Counted from the stretch's first letter, positions 9,567 to 17,538 are shown. The stretch: 64,000 bases of DNA from Lachnospiraceae bacterium (GCA_015057865.1 SVDH01000007.1:23929-87928), one strand, 5' to 3'. Numbers and translations: made by a program. The notes: a model not told the origin generated them from the sequence alone.

Positions 9567-10679
9567 ATGACTAAAATAGATATCATCTCCGGTTTCCTCG
9601 GAGCCGGCAAAACAACACTGATCAAGAAACTGCTGGAAGAAGTTTTTGCGGATGAAAAAGTCGTTCTGGTAGAAAATGAATATGGCGAAGTCGGCATAGA
9701 CGGCGGCTTTTTAAAGGAAGCAGGGATTGAGATCAAAGAGCTCAACTCGGGCTGTATCTGCTGCTCGCTGGTGGGCGATTTTTCCAGAAGCTTAAAAGAG
9801 GTCATTGAGACTTATACGCCGGATCGTATCCTGATCGAGCCTTCCGGTGTCGGTAAACTTTCAGATGTTATGACTTCCGTAAAAGAAATGGAAGAGAAGT
9901 TTGATGTAAAACTGAATGCGCTGGTGACTGTCGTAAATGCAAAGAAAGCTGTTAAGCAGCTGCGTGCATTTGGTGAGTTTTTCGGCAATCAGGTTGAAAA
10001 TGCGACGACGATCGTTCTGAGCCGCACACAGGAAATGGAGCAGGAGCCGCTCGATGTATGTATTGCTCTGCTCAGAGAGCGTAATCCGAAAGCTGCGATC
10101 GTGACGACGCCATGGGATCAGATCACAGGACAGCAGATGCTGGATGTTGTAGAAAGCCAGCGTTCCTTCATGGATGAGATGATGGCGGAATTCGAGGCGG
10201 AACATCACCATGATCACGATCACGATCACGAGCATGAGCATCACCATGATCACGACCACGAGCACGATCACGATCACGAGCATCACCATGATCATGACCA
10301 TGAGCATGAACATCATCACGATCACGAGCATGAGCATCACCATGATCATGACCATGAGCATGAACATCATCACCATCATGATCATGACGGACATCATCAT
10401 GCGGATGATATCTTTACAAGCTGGGGAATTGAGACGCCGCACAAGTATACGAAAGAAGGAATCGAGGAGATCTTGAAGACCTTCATCGACACGGAAACGT
10501 ATGGCGAAGTTCTTCGTGCAAAGGGTATGGTTCCGGCAGAAGACGGAACATGGATCTATTTTGACATGGTTCCGGGCGATTATGAGATCCGTGAAGGCGC
10601 GCCGGAGTATACCGGAAGACTTTGTGTGATCGGAACAGATCTGGATGAAGCAGGTCTGGAAAAACTGTTTAATGTATAA
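9567..10679 (+). CDS. CobW/P47K-family GTPase (putative zinc metallochaperone) with His/Asp/Glu-rich insertion
   Basis: GFLGAGKTTLIKKLL P-loop, GCICCSL metal motif, roughly 65-residue EHHHDHDHDHEHEHH tract. Confidence 0.93.
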   Translation: MTKIDIISGFLGAGKTTLIKKLLEEVFADEKVVLVENEYGEVGIDGGFLKEAGIEIKELNSGCICCSLVGDFSRSLKEVIETYTPDRILIEPSGVGKLSDVMTSVKEMEEKFDVKLNALVTVVNAKKAVKQLRAFGEFFGNQVENATTIVLSRTQEMEQEPLDVCIALLRERNPKAAIVTTPWDQITGQQMLDVVESQRSFMDEMMAEFEAEHHHDHDHDHEHEHHHDHDHEHDHDHEHHHDHDHEHEHHHDHEHEHHHDHDHEHEHHHHHDHDGHHHADDIFTSWGIETPHKYTKEGIEEILKTFIDTETYGEVLRAKGMVPAEDGTWIYFDMVPGDYEIREGAPEYTGRLCVIGTDLDEAGLEKLFNV

Positions 10680-10690
10680 GGAGAAACATA

Positions 10691-11641
10691 ATGGATGTAC
10701 CGGTATATCTGTTCACCGGTTTTATGGACAGCGGAAAAACAACATTGCTCAAAAGCTCGCTGCTTGATGAAGATTTTGCGCAGGGCAATAATCTCGTTAT
10801 TGTCTGCGAAGAAGGCGATGTTGAATATGAACAGGAAGAGTTTTTGAAATACAAAGTCAATGTCGTCGTACTGCAGTTGGATGATGAATCCGAACTGACA
10901 GAGGATTTCCTGGAGGATTGTGCGAAACAGTATCAGCCGGATCAGGTGTTTATTGAATATAACGGAACCTGGCAGGCAGCAACGATCCTGGACCTTGTGC
11001 TTCCGGACGGGTGGGAACTGATCCAACAGCTCACAACGGTTGATGCAGGATCCTATGAAATGTATCTGACCAATATGCGGACAATGATGATGGAACAGGT
11101 CTTCAACTCAGACGTCGTCATTTTCAACCGTTGTACGGAAGATACACCGAAGGCGAAGTTCCGCCGCAGTGTCAAAGCACGTAATCCGAAAGCACAGTGT
11201 GTATTTGAACGGGAAGACGGATCGATCGATGATTCGCTGATGGAAGAACGCCCGTATGATATGACGCAGGATGTCATCGAGATCACGGATGCGGATTTCG
11301 GACTGTTCTATCTGGATGTTCAGGAAAGCCAGGAGGTCTATGACGGAAAGACGGTAAGATTCCTGGGGCTGGTCTATCGGCCGGAAGAGAGATTCGGGAA
11401 AAAACCGGTGTTTGTCTGCGGCAGGTTTGCGATGACCTGCTGTGTAGAGGATATTCAGTATATCGGTTTTAAATGCAAATATGACAAGGGGGCAGAACTG
11501 GAACACCGCTCCTGGGTCTGGATCACGGCAAAGATCCGATATGAGTTTGCGAAAGAGTATCGCGGCAAAGGACCGGTGCTTTATGCACAAAAGGTGGAAA
11601 GTGCACAAAAACCGGACGAGGAACTTGTCTATTTCAACTAA
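10691..11641 (+). CDS. CobW-like GTPase, divergent, with C-terminal region resembling the TIGR03943/DUF1980 family
   Basis: GFMDSGKTTLLKSSL P-loop; no GCxCC motif; C-terminal FVCGRFAMTCCVEDIQYIGFKCKY. Confidence 0.75.
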   Translation: MDVPVYLFTGFMDSGKTTLLKSSLLDEDFAQGNNLVIVCEEGDVEYEQEEFLKYKVNVVVLQLDDESELTEDFLEDCAKQYQPDQVFIEYNGTWQAATILDLVLPDGWELIQQLTTVDAGSYEMYLTNMRTMMMEQVFNSDVVIFNRCTEDTPKAKFRRSVKARNPKAQCVFEREDGSIDDSLMEERPYDMTQDVIEITDADFGLFYLDVQESQEVYDGKTVRFLGLVYRPEERFGKKPVFVCGRFAMTCCVEDIQYIGFKCKYDKGAELEHRSWVWITAKIRYEFAKEYRGKGPVLYAQKVESAQKPDEELVYFN

Positions 11642-11829
11642 ATTTTTAAAGATAGAAAAGCATGCAGTTTTTCGGGTGAATGTTGGAAACCCGACGGGCT
11701 GCATGCTTTTTGTTTAATTTGTATAAAATAGTGGAAAAAAACTGTATACAAATCACAAAGAAATCGGTTTCTCGTGCGTTTTTTACAGAAAAAAGCTCGA
11801 AAAAAATAAAAAAATGGAAGATTTTCTGC

Positions 11830-11848
11830 GGTTACCAATCGGTACCTG
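11830..11848. promoter_or_regulatory. Putative HxlR operator upstream of the catabolic operon
   Basis: GGTTACCAATCGGTACCTG; 15/19 identical to GGTTGCCAAATGGTAACTG at 17520-17538 in front of the HxlR gene. Confidence 0.5.
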
Positions 11849-11867
11849 ACTAACAAGATTGTAGGTA

Positions 11868-11896
11868 TTGCATAAAAAAGGCTTGTGATTTATACT
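11868..11896 (+). promoter_or_regulatory. SigA-type promoter of the catabolic operon
   Basis: TTGCAT (11868-11873), 17-nt spacer, TATACT (11891-11896). Confidence 0.6.
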
Positions 11897-11960
11897 TACT
11901 AAGGACGGTTGAAAGACCTACAGACACATATTAATTAACAGGTTAAGGAGGAATGGTAAC

Positions 11961-12782
11961 ATGGTACCAGTAAGAAAAGAATTCGTTAACAACATGTTCT
12001 CAGTAGAAGGCAAAGTTGCTCTGGTAACAGGTGCTACAGGTGCACTTGGAAAAGTTATGGCTAAGGCTTATGGCTATGCAGGAGCAAAGGTTGTAATGAC
12101 CGGCCGTAATGATAAAAAGCTGGCAGCTCTGGAAGAAGAGTTCAAGGCAGAAGGCATTGAGTGCTGCTATGTTGTAGCAGATCCGTCTGATGAAGAAGCT
12201 GTTAAGGCTCTGATCGCAGCAGCAGTTGAGAAATATGGCGAGATCAACATCCTTGCTATCGCTCATGGCTTCAACAAACCGCAGAACATCCTTGAGCAGT
12301 CTGTAGCAGATTGGCAGTACATCATCGATGCAGATATGAAGTCTGTATACGTTGTACTGAAATATGTTGCTGAGCAGATGGTTAAACAGCTGAATGGTGC
12401 TGAGAACGTACCGTCAGGTCAGGGTGGAAAGATCGTTGTTGTTACATCCCAGAGATCCAAACGTGGTATGGCTGGTTACACAGGCTACTGCGCATCCAAG
12501 GGTGGCGCTGACATGATGATCGCTTCCATGGCATGTGACCTTTCTGCAAAATATGGTATCAACATCAACGCTATCTGCCCGACAGTATTCCGCAGCGAGC
12601 TGACAGAGTGGATGTTCGATGTTGAGTCTGAAGTTTACAAGAACTTCATGAAGCGTGAGCCGATCGGCCGTCTTGCTGAGCCGGAAGATTTCGTAGGCTA
12701 CACACTGTTCCTCTCCTCTGATGCTTCTAACTTCATCACCGGCGCAGCTTGTGACTGCTCAGGTGGATACCTGGTTTGCTAA
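11961..12782 (+). CDS. SDR family oxidoreductase; candidate phloroglucinol reductase (PGR)
   Basis: Rossmann [13 protein letters not shown]; catalytic [22 protein letters not shown]. Specific role inferred from neighbours. Confidence 0.85.
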   Translation: MVPVRKEFVNNMFSVEGKVALVTGATGALGKVMAKAYGYAGAKVVMTGRNDKKLAALEEEFKAEGIECCYVVADPSDEEAVKALIAAAVEKYGEINILAIAHGFNKPQNILEQSVADWQYIIDADMKSVYVVLKYVAEQMVKQLNGAENVPSGQGGKIVVVTSQRSKRGMAGYTGYCASKGGADMMIASMACDLSAKYGININAICPTVFRSELTEWMFDVESEVYKNFMKREPIGRLAEPEDFVGYTLFLSSDASNFITGAACDCSGGYLVC

Positions 12783-12823
12783 TCAGAACGATCGTATAAG
12801 AAGCAAAGGATAAAGGAGATAAG

Positions 12824-13753
12824 ATGAAAGATTTAAAGAATTTTGTAATCTGCGGCGGCGGTATGATGGGATGTGCGATCGCACAGGTTTTCTGCACAAT
12901 TGAAGATGCAGAAGTTACCATCTGGAACCATCGTCAGAAAGACATCGCAAGCATGATCCGCCAGAACATGAAAGAGCTGGTTGCTCATGGCGTTATTACA
13001 GAAGCTGATGTTGACGCTGTTGTTGAAAGAGTAGTTCTGGTAACAGATCTTGACAATGACCGCATCAAGAGAGCAGACCTCGTGATCGAGTGCGTTCCGG
13101 AAGTTATGGAGACAAAACAGAATCTGTTCCGTGATCTGGAAGCAATCACATCTGCTGACTGCATCTACTGCACAAACACTTCTGTTATGAGCCCGACTGA
13201 GATTTCTGAAAAGTGCGAGCACAAAGAGAGAATCGTTGGTACGCACTTCTGGAATCCGGCTCATCTGATCCCGTTGGTAGAGGTTGTTAAGACCAAAGAT
13301 ACTTCTGAAGAAGTTATGCAGGCTACCATGGACGTTATGGCAAAAGCAGGCAAGAAGCCGATCTATTGCAAGAAAGACGTTCCGGGATTCGTTGCAAACC
13401 GTATGCAGCATGCTCTGTGGCGTGAAGCAATCGCGATCGTTAATGACGGTATCGCTGATCCTGAGACAGTAGATGACGCTGTTAAATACAGCTTCGGTCT
13501 GCGTCTTCCGCAGCTTGGCCCGATCGAGAACTCTGACATGGTCAGCACAACCCTGACATACAACATTCACAGCTATGTACTGAAGTATCTGGCTGACAAT
13601 CATGAGCCGTCACCGATCATCGTTAAGATGAAAGAAGAAGGCAAAGAAGGCTTCAAGTCAGGCGAAGGCTTCATGAAATGGGATGATGCTTCCATCCAGG
13701 CTTCCAAAGACGGCCTGAATGAGTATCTGATCAAGATGATCTACGGTAAATAA
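12824..13753 (+). CDS. 3-hydroxyacyl-CoA dehydrogenase family; candidate (S)-3-hydroxy-5-oxohexanoate dehydrogenase
   Basis: FVICGGGMMGCAIAQVF NAD site; NTSVMSPTEIS; GTHFWNPAHLIPLVEVV. Confidence 0.87.
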   Translation: MKDLKNFVICGGGMMGCAIAQVFCTIEDAEVTIWNHRQKDIASMIRQNMKELVAHGVITEADVDAVVERVVLVTDLDNDRIKRADLVIECVPEVMETKQNLFRDLEAITSADCIYCTNTSVMSPTEISEKCEHKERIVGTHFWNPAHLIPLVEVVKTKDTSEEVMQATMDVMAKAGKKPIYCKKDVPGFVANRMQHALWREAIAIVNDGIADPETVDDAVKYSFGLRLPQLGPIENSDMVSTTLTYNIHSYVLKYLADNHEPSPIIVKMKEEGKEGFKSGEGFMKWDDASIQASKDGLNEYLIKMIYGK

Positions 13754-13772
13754 GCCGTAAGCAAAGGTACCT

Positions 13773-13809
13773 ATTACCGGTTGGCAGTGGGGAGCTGCCT
13801 TCCGGTAAT
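13773..13809 (+). other. Intercistronic hairpin without U-tract
   Basis: ATTACCGG-tt-GGCAG-tggggag-CTGCC-tt-CCGGTAAT; followed by A-rich sequence on + strand. Confidence 0.6.
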
Positions 13810-13848
13810 AAAAATAAAAAAACATTAATAAATGGAGGACATGGTATT

Positions 13849-14907
13849 ATGGGAAAAATGGTTTATGTTGATCTGACACATCCGTTCGGCGCAGAGATTC
13901 CGCGTTGGCCGTATTTCGACAAACCGGTTATCGACAGCAAGCATTCTATGGCTAAGGGCGGCGTTCTTACACAGTATGTAGGCTGCACAATGCACACAGG
14001 TACACACTGCGATGCTCCGCGTCACGTAATGGAAGTTGAGTTCGACGGAAGAAGAGCACGTTATACACATGAAATGCCGATCGACGCTTACACAGGCGAA
14101 GCTGTAGCTCTGGATATCCAGTGCGGTCGTTGGGAGCTGATCACAGGCGAGCATCTGGATGACGCTTGCCGTCGTATGGGCATTGATCCGGATCCGGCTA
14201 AGGGCGAGCTGGAAGGCAAAGTTGTATGTCTGGTAACAGGTATGCACAGACTGTTTGATGATACAAAAGAGTATTATCATTACAGCTGCGGTACCGGCCG
14301 TGAAGCTGGTGAGTGGTTCGTAGATCACAAAGTTAAATGCGTAGCTATGGATATGCAGGCTCTGGATCATCCGCTTCACACCGCTATGGGTAACAACGGT
14401 ATGACAAGAATGAACCTTCTTGGTGCTTCCGGAAACCCGATCACCGAAGAGTACAAGGCTCTGTTCGGCGAAGAATCTTATGCAAGATTTGATAAGTGGG
14501 AGTTTGTAAAACACTTTGGCCAGGAAGCATATGACAAAATGTATGGTTCACTGGAAGAGATCGGCTGCTGGGGAACATGGGAGCCGTGCCACAAGACAAT
14601 GCTTGGTCATGGTATCGTAGGTGTTGAGAACCTCGGTGGTGACGTTGACAAAGTTCTGGGCAAGAAGTTCATGTTCTATTGCTTCCCGCTTCGTTGGTAC
14701 ATGGGTGATGGTTCCATGGCTCGCTGCGTAGCATACATCGATGAAGATGATCTGAATGATGTTCCGGATAGAACATACAAGTATGCAGGAACTGGCGTAG
14801 AGTCCAGAGAGACCTTCCTGAAGCACAAATATACTTGTGACAGAAAACTGGAAGAGCCGTCCAGAATGGTAACACAGCTTTGCGAAGAGCTGGTTAACGG
14901 CAAATAA
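13849..14907 (+). CDS. Cyclase family (PF04199-like) metal-dependent hydrolase; candidate dihydrophloroglucinol cyclohydrolase
   Basis: HTGTHCDAPRH metal-binding motif, N-terminal VDLTHPFG. Confidence 0.87.
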   Translation: MGKMVYVDLTHPFGAEIPRWPYFDKPVIDSKHSMAKGGVLTQYVGCTMHTGTHCDAPRHVMEVEFDGRRARYTHEMPIDAYTGEAVALDIQCGRWELITGEHLDDACRRMGIDPDPAKGELEGKVVCLVTGMHRLFDDTKEYYHYSCGTGREAGEWFVDHKVKCVAMDMQALDHPLHTAMGNNGMTRMNLLGASGNPITEEYKALFGEESYARFDKWEFVKHFGQEAYDKMYGSLEEIGCWGTWEPCHKTMLGHGIVGVENLGGDVDKVLGKKFMFYCFPLRWYMGDGSMARCVAYIDEDDLNDVPDRTYKYAGTGVESRETFLKHKYTCDRKLEEPSRMVTQLCEELVNGK

Positions 14908-14959
14908 AAATCACGGGTTGAATTAATTGCCGTACTGATTTATAATGTGCGGTGAGAGG

Positions 14960-14986
14960 GCCGCTGCAGGTTTGGCCTGCAGCGGC
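14960..14986 (+). other. Intercistronic GC-rich hairpin
   Basis: GCCGCTGCAGG-TTTGG-CCTGCAGCGGC, 11-bp perfect stem; only a short T3 follows. Confidence 0.6.
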
Positions 14987-15058
14987 TTTCCGTGTGATAA
15001 TACGCCGTATTTTTGCGGGGTAAGAGACAGAATGTTTGAAAGAAAGAGGTAAAGGTAA

Positions 15059-15907
15059 ATGGCAAAGAAAAAAACTATCATCACAGCTGCTGTAACCGGC
15101 GCATGGCCGAAAAAAGAGAACAATCCGAACGTTCCGATGACTCCGGAAGAGATTTGCGAAGACGTTTATGATTGCTGGCAGGCCGGCGCAGCTATCGCTC
15201 ATCTTCATATGAGAGATGATGACGGCAATGGCATTATGGATCCGGTTCGTTTCAAGAAAACATGGGATCTTCTGAAAGAAAGACATCCGGATTGTGATAT
15301 CATCATCAACATGACCACCTCTGGCGATATTCATGCTGACGATGAGATCCGTGTTGCTCATGTAAAAGAGCTGAAACCGGAAATGGCTTCCTATGACTGT
15401 GGTTCCATGAACTGGCTGAACACAGGTCTGTTCATCAACAGCCCGAAATTCCTTGAGGATTGCGGATATCTGTTCCAGGAACTTGGCGTTAAGCCGGAGA
15501 TCGAAGCATTTGATCCGGGTATGATCGGAAACGCTGCTTACTATCTGAAGAAGGGCGTTCTGGTTGGACCGCAGCACTTCCAGTTCTGCATGGGTTGTGC
15601 AAATGGTATCGCTGGTACCATGAAGAACCTGGTATTCATGAAAGAGACAATGGAATCTCTTTGCGGCAAAGACAACACATGGTCATGCTTCGGCGTAGGC
15701 CACAGCGCTATGGAAATGATGTACGGCGCAGTTGCTCTTGGCGGCGGTATCCGTGTAGGTATGGAAGACAACGTTATGTACGGCAGAGGCCAGCTTGCTG
15801 ACAGCAACCGTCAGTTCGTTGAGCGTGCAGCTCGTGTTATCCGTGAGTTTGGCAACGATGTTGCTACACCGGATGAGGCACGTGAGATCCTTGGTCTGAA
15901 GAAATAA
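15059..15907 (+). CDS. BKACE family (beta-keto acid cleavage enzyme, DUF849); candidate triacetate acetoacetate-lyase
   Basis: ITAAVTGAWPKKENNPNVPMTPEEICEDVYDCWQAGAAIAHLHMRD, typical BKACE N-terminus. Confidence 0.88.
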   Translation: MAKKKTIITAAVTGAWPKKENNPNVPMTPEEICEDVYDCWQAGAAIAHLHMRDDDGNGIMDPVRFKKTWDLLKERHPDCDIIINMTTSGDIHADDEIRVAHVKELKPEMASYDCGSMNWLNTGLFINSPKFLEDCGYLFQELGVKPEIEAFDPGMIGNAAYYLKKGVLVGPQHFQFCMGCANGIAGTMKNLVFMKETMESLCGKDNTWSCFGVGHSAMEMMYGAVALGGGIRVGMEDNVMYGRGQLADSNRQFVERAARVIREFGNDVATPDEAREILGLKK

Positions 15908-15929
15908 TCAGCAAATGATCTGAAAACTT

Positions 15930-15975
15930 CACTCCCAGAGGCCTCTTTTAAAAGAGGCTTCGGGAGTGTTTTCTT
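15930..15975 (+). terminator. Rho-independent terminator after BKACE gene
   Basis: CACTCCC-ag-AGGCCTCTTTTAAAAGAGGCT-tc-GGGAGTG followed by TTTTCTTTT. Confidence 0.8.
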
Positions 15976-15997
15976 TTACGGATGGAGGAATACGATT

Positions 15998-16186
15998 ATG
16001 ACATGGGGACCTCAGATGATGTATTATCATTGTCCGGAATGCGGACTCAAGTTTGAGTATGCGACGGACCTGATGACAGAGTTCGGCGAAGAATTCGGTT
16101 TTTGCCCGAAATGTAAAGTTATGGGTGTATTTGAAAAAGACGGCCCGCGTATGGTAGATGATGCAGATTACATAGAAGTTGAATAA
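15998..16186 (+). CDS. Small zinc-ribbon protein
   Basis: 62 aa with CPECG...CPKC. Confidence 0.7.
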   Translation: MTWGPQMMYYHCPECGLKFEYATDLMTEFGEEFGFCPKCKVMGVFEKDGPRMVDDADYIEVE

Positions 16187-16217
16187 TATTTGACGAATAT
16201 TTTACGAATATTTGACA
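16185..16217. repeat. Three tandem 11-bp direct repeats
   Basis: AATATTTGACG / AATATTTTACG / AATATTTGACA, contiguous. Confidence 0.8.
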
Positions 16218-16273
16218 GAAGTCTTAAGTACAGGCATCTTTTTCTTGAAAACAAATATTGATTATGCCATAAT

Positions 16274-16319
16274 ATCCATAATGTTGTATTTTCAAAATGC
16301 GGCATTATGGATTTTTTTT
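16274..16319 (+). terminator. Hairpin with T-tract in GntR-gene leader
   Basis: ATCCATAATG...CATTATGGAT followed by T-run, about 25 nt before the GntR ATG. Confidence 0.65.
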
Positions 16320-16345
16320 GAAAATATCAAAATAGGAGAAAAAAT

Positions 16346-17029
16346 ATGCCCGTAATCAAGAGGATGTCCCTTGTTGATCAGGTTTATGACAAACTTCGTG
16401 AGAGAATCGTTACATTAAAAATTCCGTTTGGCAGTAAACTGAATGTCAGCAAGCTGCAGGAAGAGTATGGTGTCAGCTCGACTCCTGTAAGAGAAGCTTT
16501 AAACCGCCTTCTGAACGAAGGCTTAATCGAGTTTGAGAATAATGTTGGCGCCAGAGTGATTGACATTACAGAAGAAGATGTAAGACAGATTCAGGAGATT
16601 TCCCAGGGTTACCAGATGCTTGCGGCAAGGAATGCGCTCCGCAATGCGGATCATAAAGAGATGGCGGATGAGATCGAGCATCACATTGAAGAATACCGTG
16701 TTTCGGATAATGTGGTGGAAAGCTGTCGCTGCATCAAGAGCATTATGGATGTGTTTTATAAGCATGCCAATAATGAGATTCTGATCTCGAAGATCGCTTC
16801 CATGTCAGGTATGGATGCGATCTTACATGAGCTGTTTGCGATTCCGCGGGAAAAGGGCGGAAGCGGCGGACAGTATCATTCCGGCATCCAGTATTTTGAA
16901 TTGATCCATGAAGCTGTAGCGGAGAATGATTTTGCAAAGATCTGCGACGGATTAGAGCAGCATCAGCTGTGGTCGCGTGAATATATTTTGAAGAATTTAG
17001 AGACAGTAAAAAAACGCGCAGGTGCATAA
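16346..17029 (+). CDS. GntR family transcriptional regulator (FCD-type)
   Basis: wHTH QVYDKLRERIVTLKIPFGSKLNVSKLQEEYGVSSTPVREALNRLLNEGLIE. Confidence 0.9.
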   Translation: MPVIKRMSLVDQVYDKLRERIVTLKIPFGSKLNVSKLQEEYGVSSTPVREALNRLLNEGLIEFENNVGARVIDITEEDVRQIQEISQGYQMLAARNALRNADHKEMADEIEHHIEEYRVSDNVVESCRCIKSIMDVFYKHANNEILISKIASMSGMDAILHELFAIPREKGGSGGQYHSGIQYFELIHEAVAENDFAKICDGLEQHQLWSREYILKNLETVKKRAGA

Positions 17030-17045
17030 CGCACCTGCGGTAGTA

Positions 17046-17468
17046 TCATTCGGGAGTCGATTCCTTAGCCCGGTTCATGTAAGTGTCCATGATCTCTTTC
17101 AGCTGATCCTCGTACTTTAATTCCGTATGGACCTTGAAGGCATCGGGATCGATCGGAAGATTCAGCTCAGCCAGTCTTCGAACACTCCAGATATAGAGGA
17201 TGTCCAAAGCAGGGATCAGATCTTCGCCGGTCTTTGTCAGAACATATTCGACCTTTAAGGGGATCGTATTATACTGAATCCGTTCGACCAGACCGTCTTT
17301 GGTAAGTTCCTTAAGCTGCTGGCTAAGCACCTTTTCGCTGACCCCAAGAGTCTTTTTGGTCTCGTTAAAGCGGATTTTTCCATAATGATGGATGTGGTGA
17401 AGTAATGTCATCTTCCACTTGCCGGATATACAATTTGTCGCAAAATGATAGGGGTTATAGGTATCCAT
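17046..17468 (-). CDS. HxlR family transcriptional regulator
   Basis: ISGKWKMTLLHHIHHYGKIRFNETKKTLGVSEKVLSQQLKELTKDGLVERIQYNTIPLKVEYVLTKTGEDL. Confidence 0.9.
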   Translation of the reverse strand: MDTYNPYHFATNCISGKWKMTLLHHIHHYGKIRFNETKKTLGVSEKVLSQQLKELTKDGLVERIQYNTIPLKVEYVLTKTGEDLIPALDILYIWSVRRLAELNLPIDPDAFKVHTELKYEDQLKEIMDTYMNRAKESTPE

Positions 17469-17519
17469 TCAAGTTCCTCCGATGTACTCCGTATGGGGCA
17501 CATCACATAAAAGTAATTA

Positions 17520-17538
17520 GGTTGCCAAATGGTAACTG
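17520..17538. promoter_or_regulatory. Putative HxlR operator (second copy)
   Basis: GGTTGCCAAATGGTAACTG, containing GTTgCC-N4-GGTAAC dyad, between divergent HxlR and PNP genes. Confidence 0.5.

Noticed and set aside
9861-10442. Minus-strand ORF rich in M/V/I opposite the His tract
   Set aside because: Low-complexity translation of the antisense of CAT/GAT codons; not a membrane protein gene.
12833-13603. Long minus-strand ORF (256 aa) antisense to the 3-hydroxyacyl-CoA dehydrogenase gene
   Set aside because: Shadow ORF caused by codon bias of the sense gene; no domain, no RBS, sense frame clearly coding.
13825-15577. Minus-strand ORFs of 229 and 227 aa antisense to cyclase and BKACE genes
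   Set aside because: Same reason: complementary to convincingly coding, highly biased genes.
11961-15907. Bile-acid-inducible (bai) operon or carnitine catabolism as explanation of the SDR/HCDH/BKACE set
   Set aside because: No bai CoA ligase, flavin oxidoreductase or dehydratase genes. Carnitine route would use HCDH plus BKACE but not the cyclase-family ring hydrolase or the SDR. Phloroglucinol pathway explains all four, though carnitine-like activity is not formally excluded.
16185-16217. CRISPR-like array
   Set aside because: Units are contiguous 11-mers without spacers.
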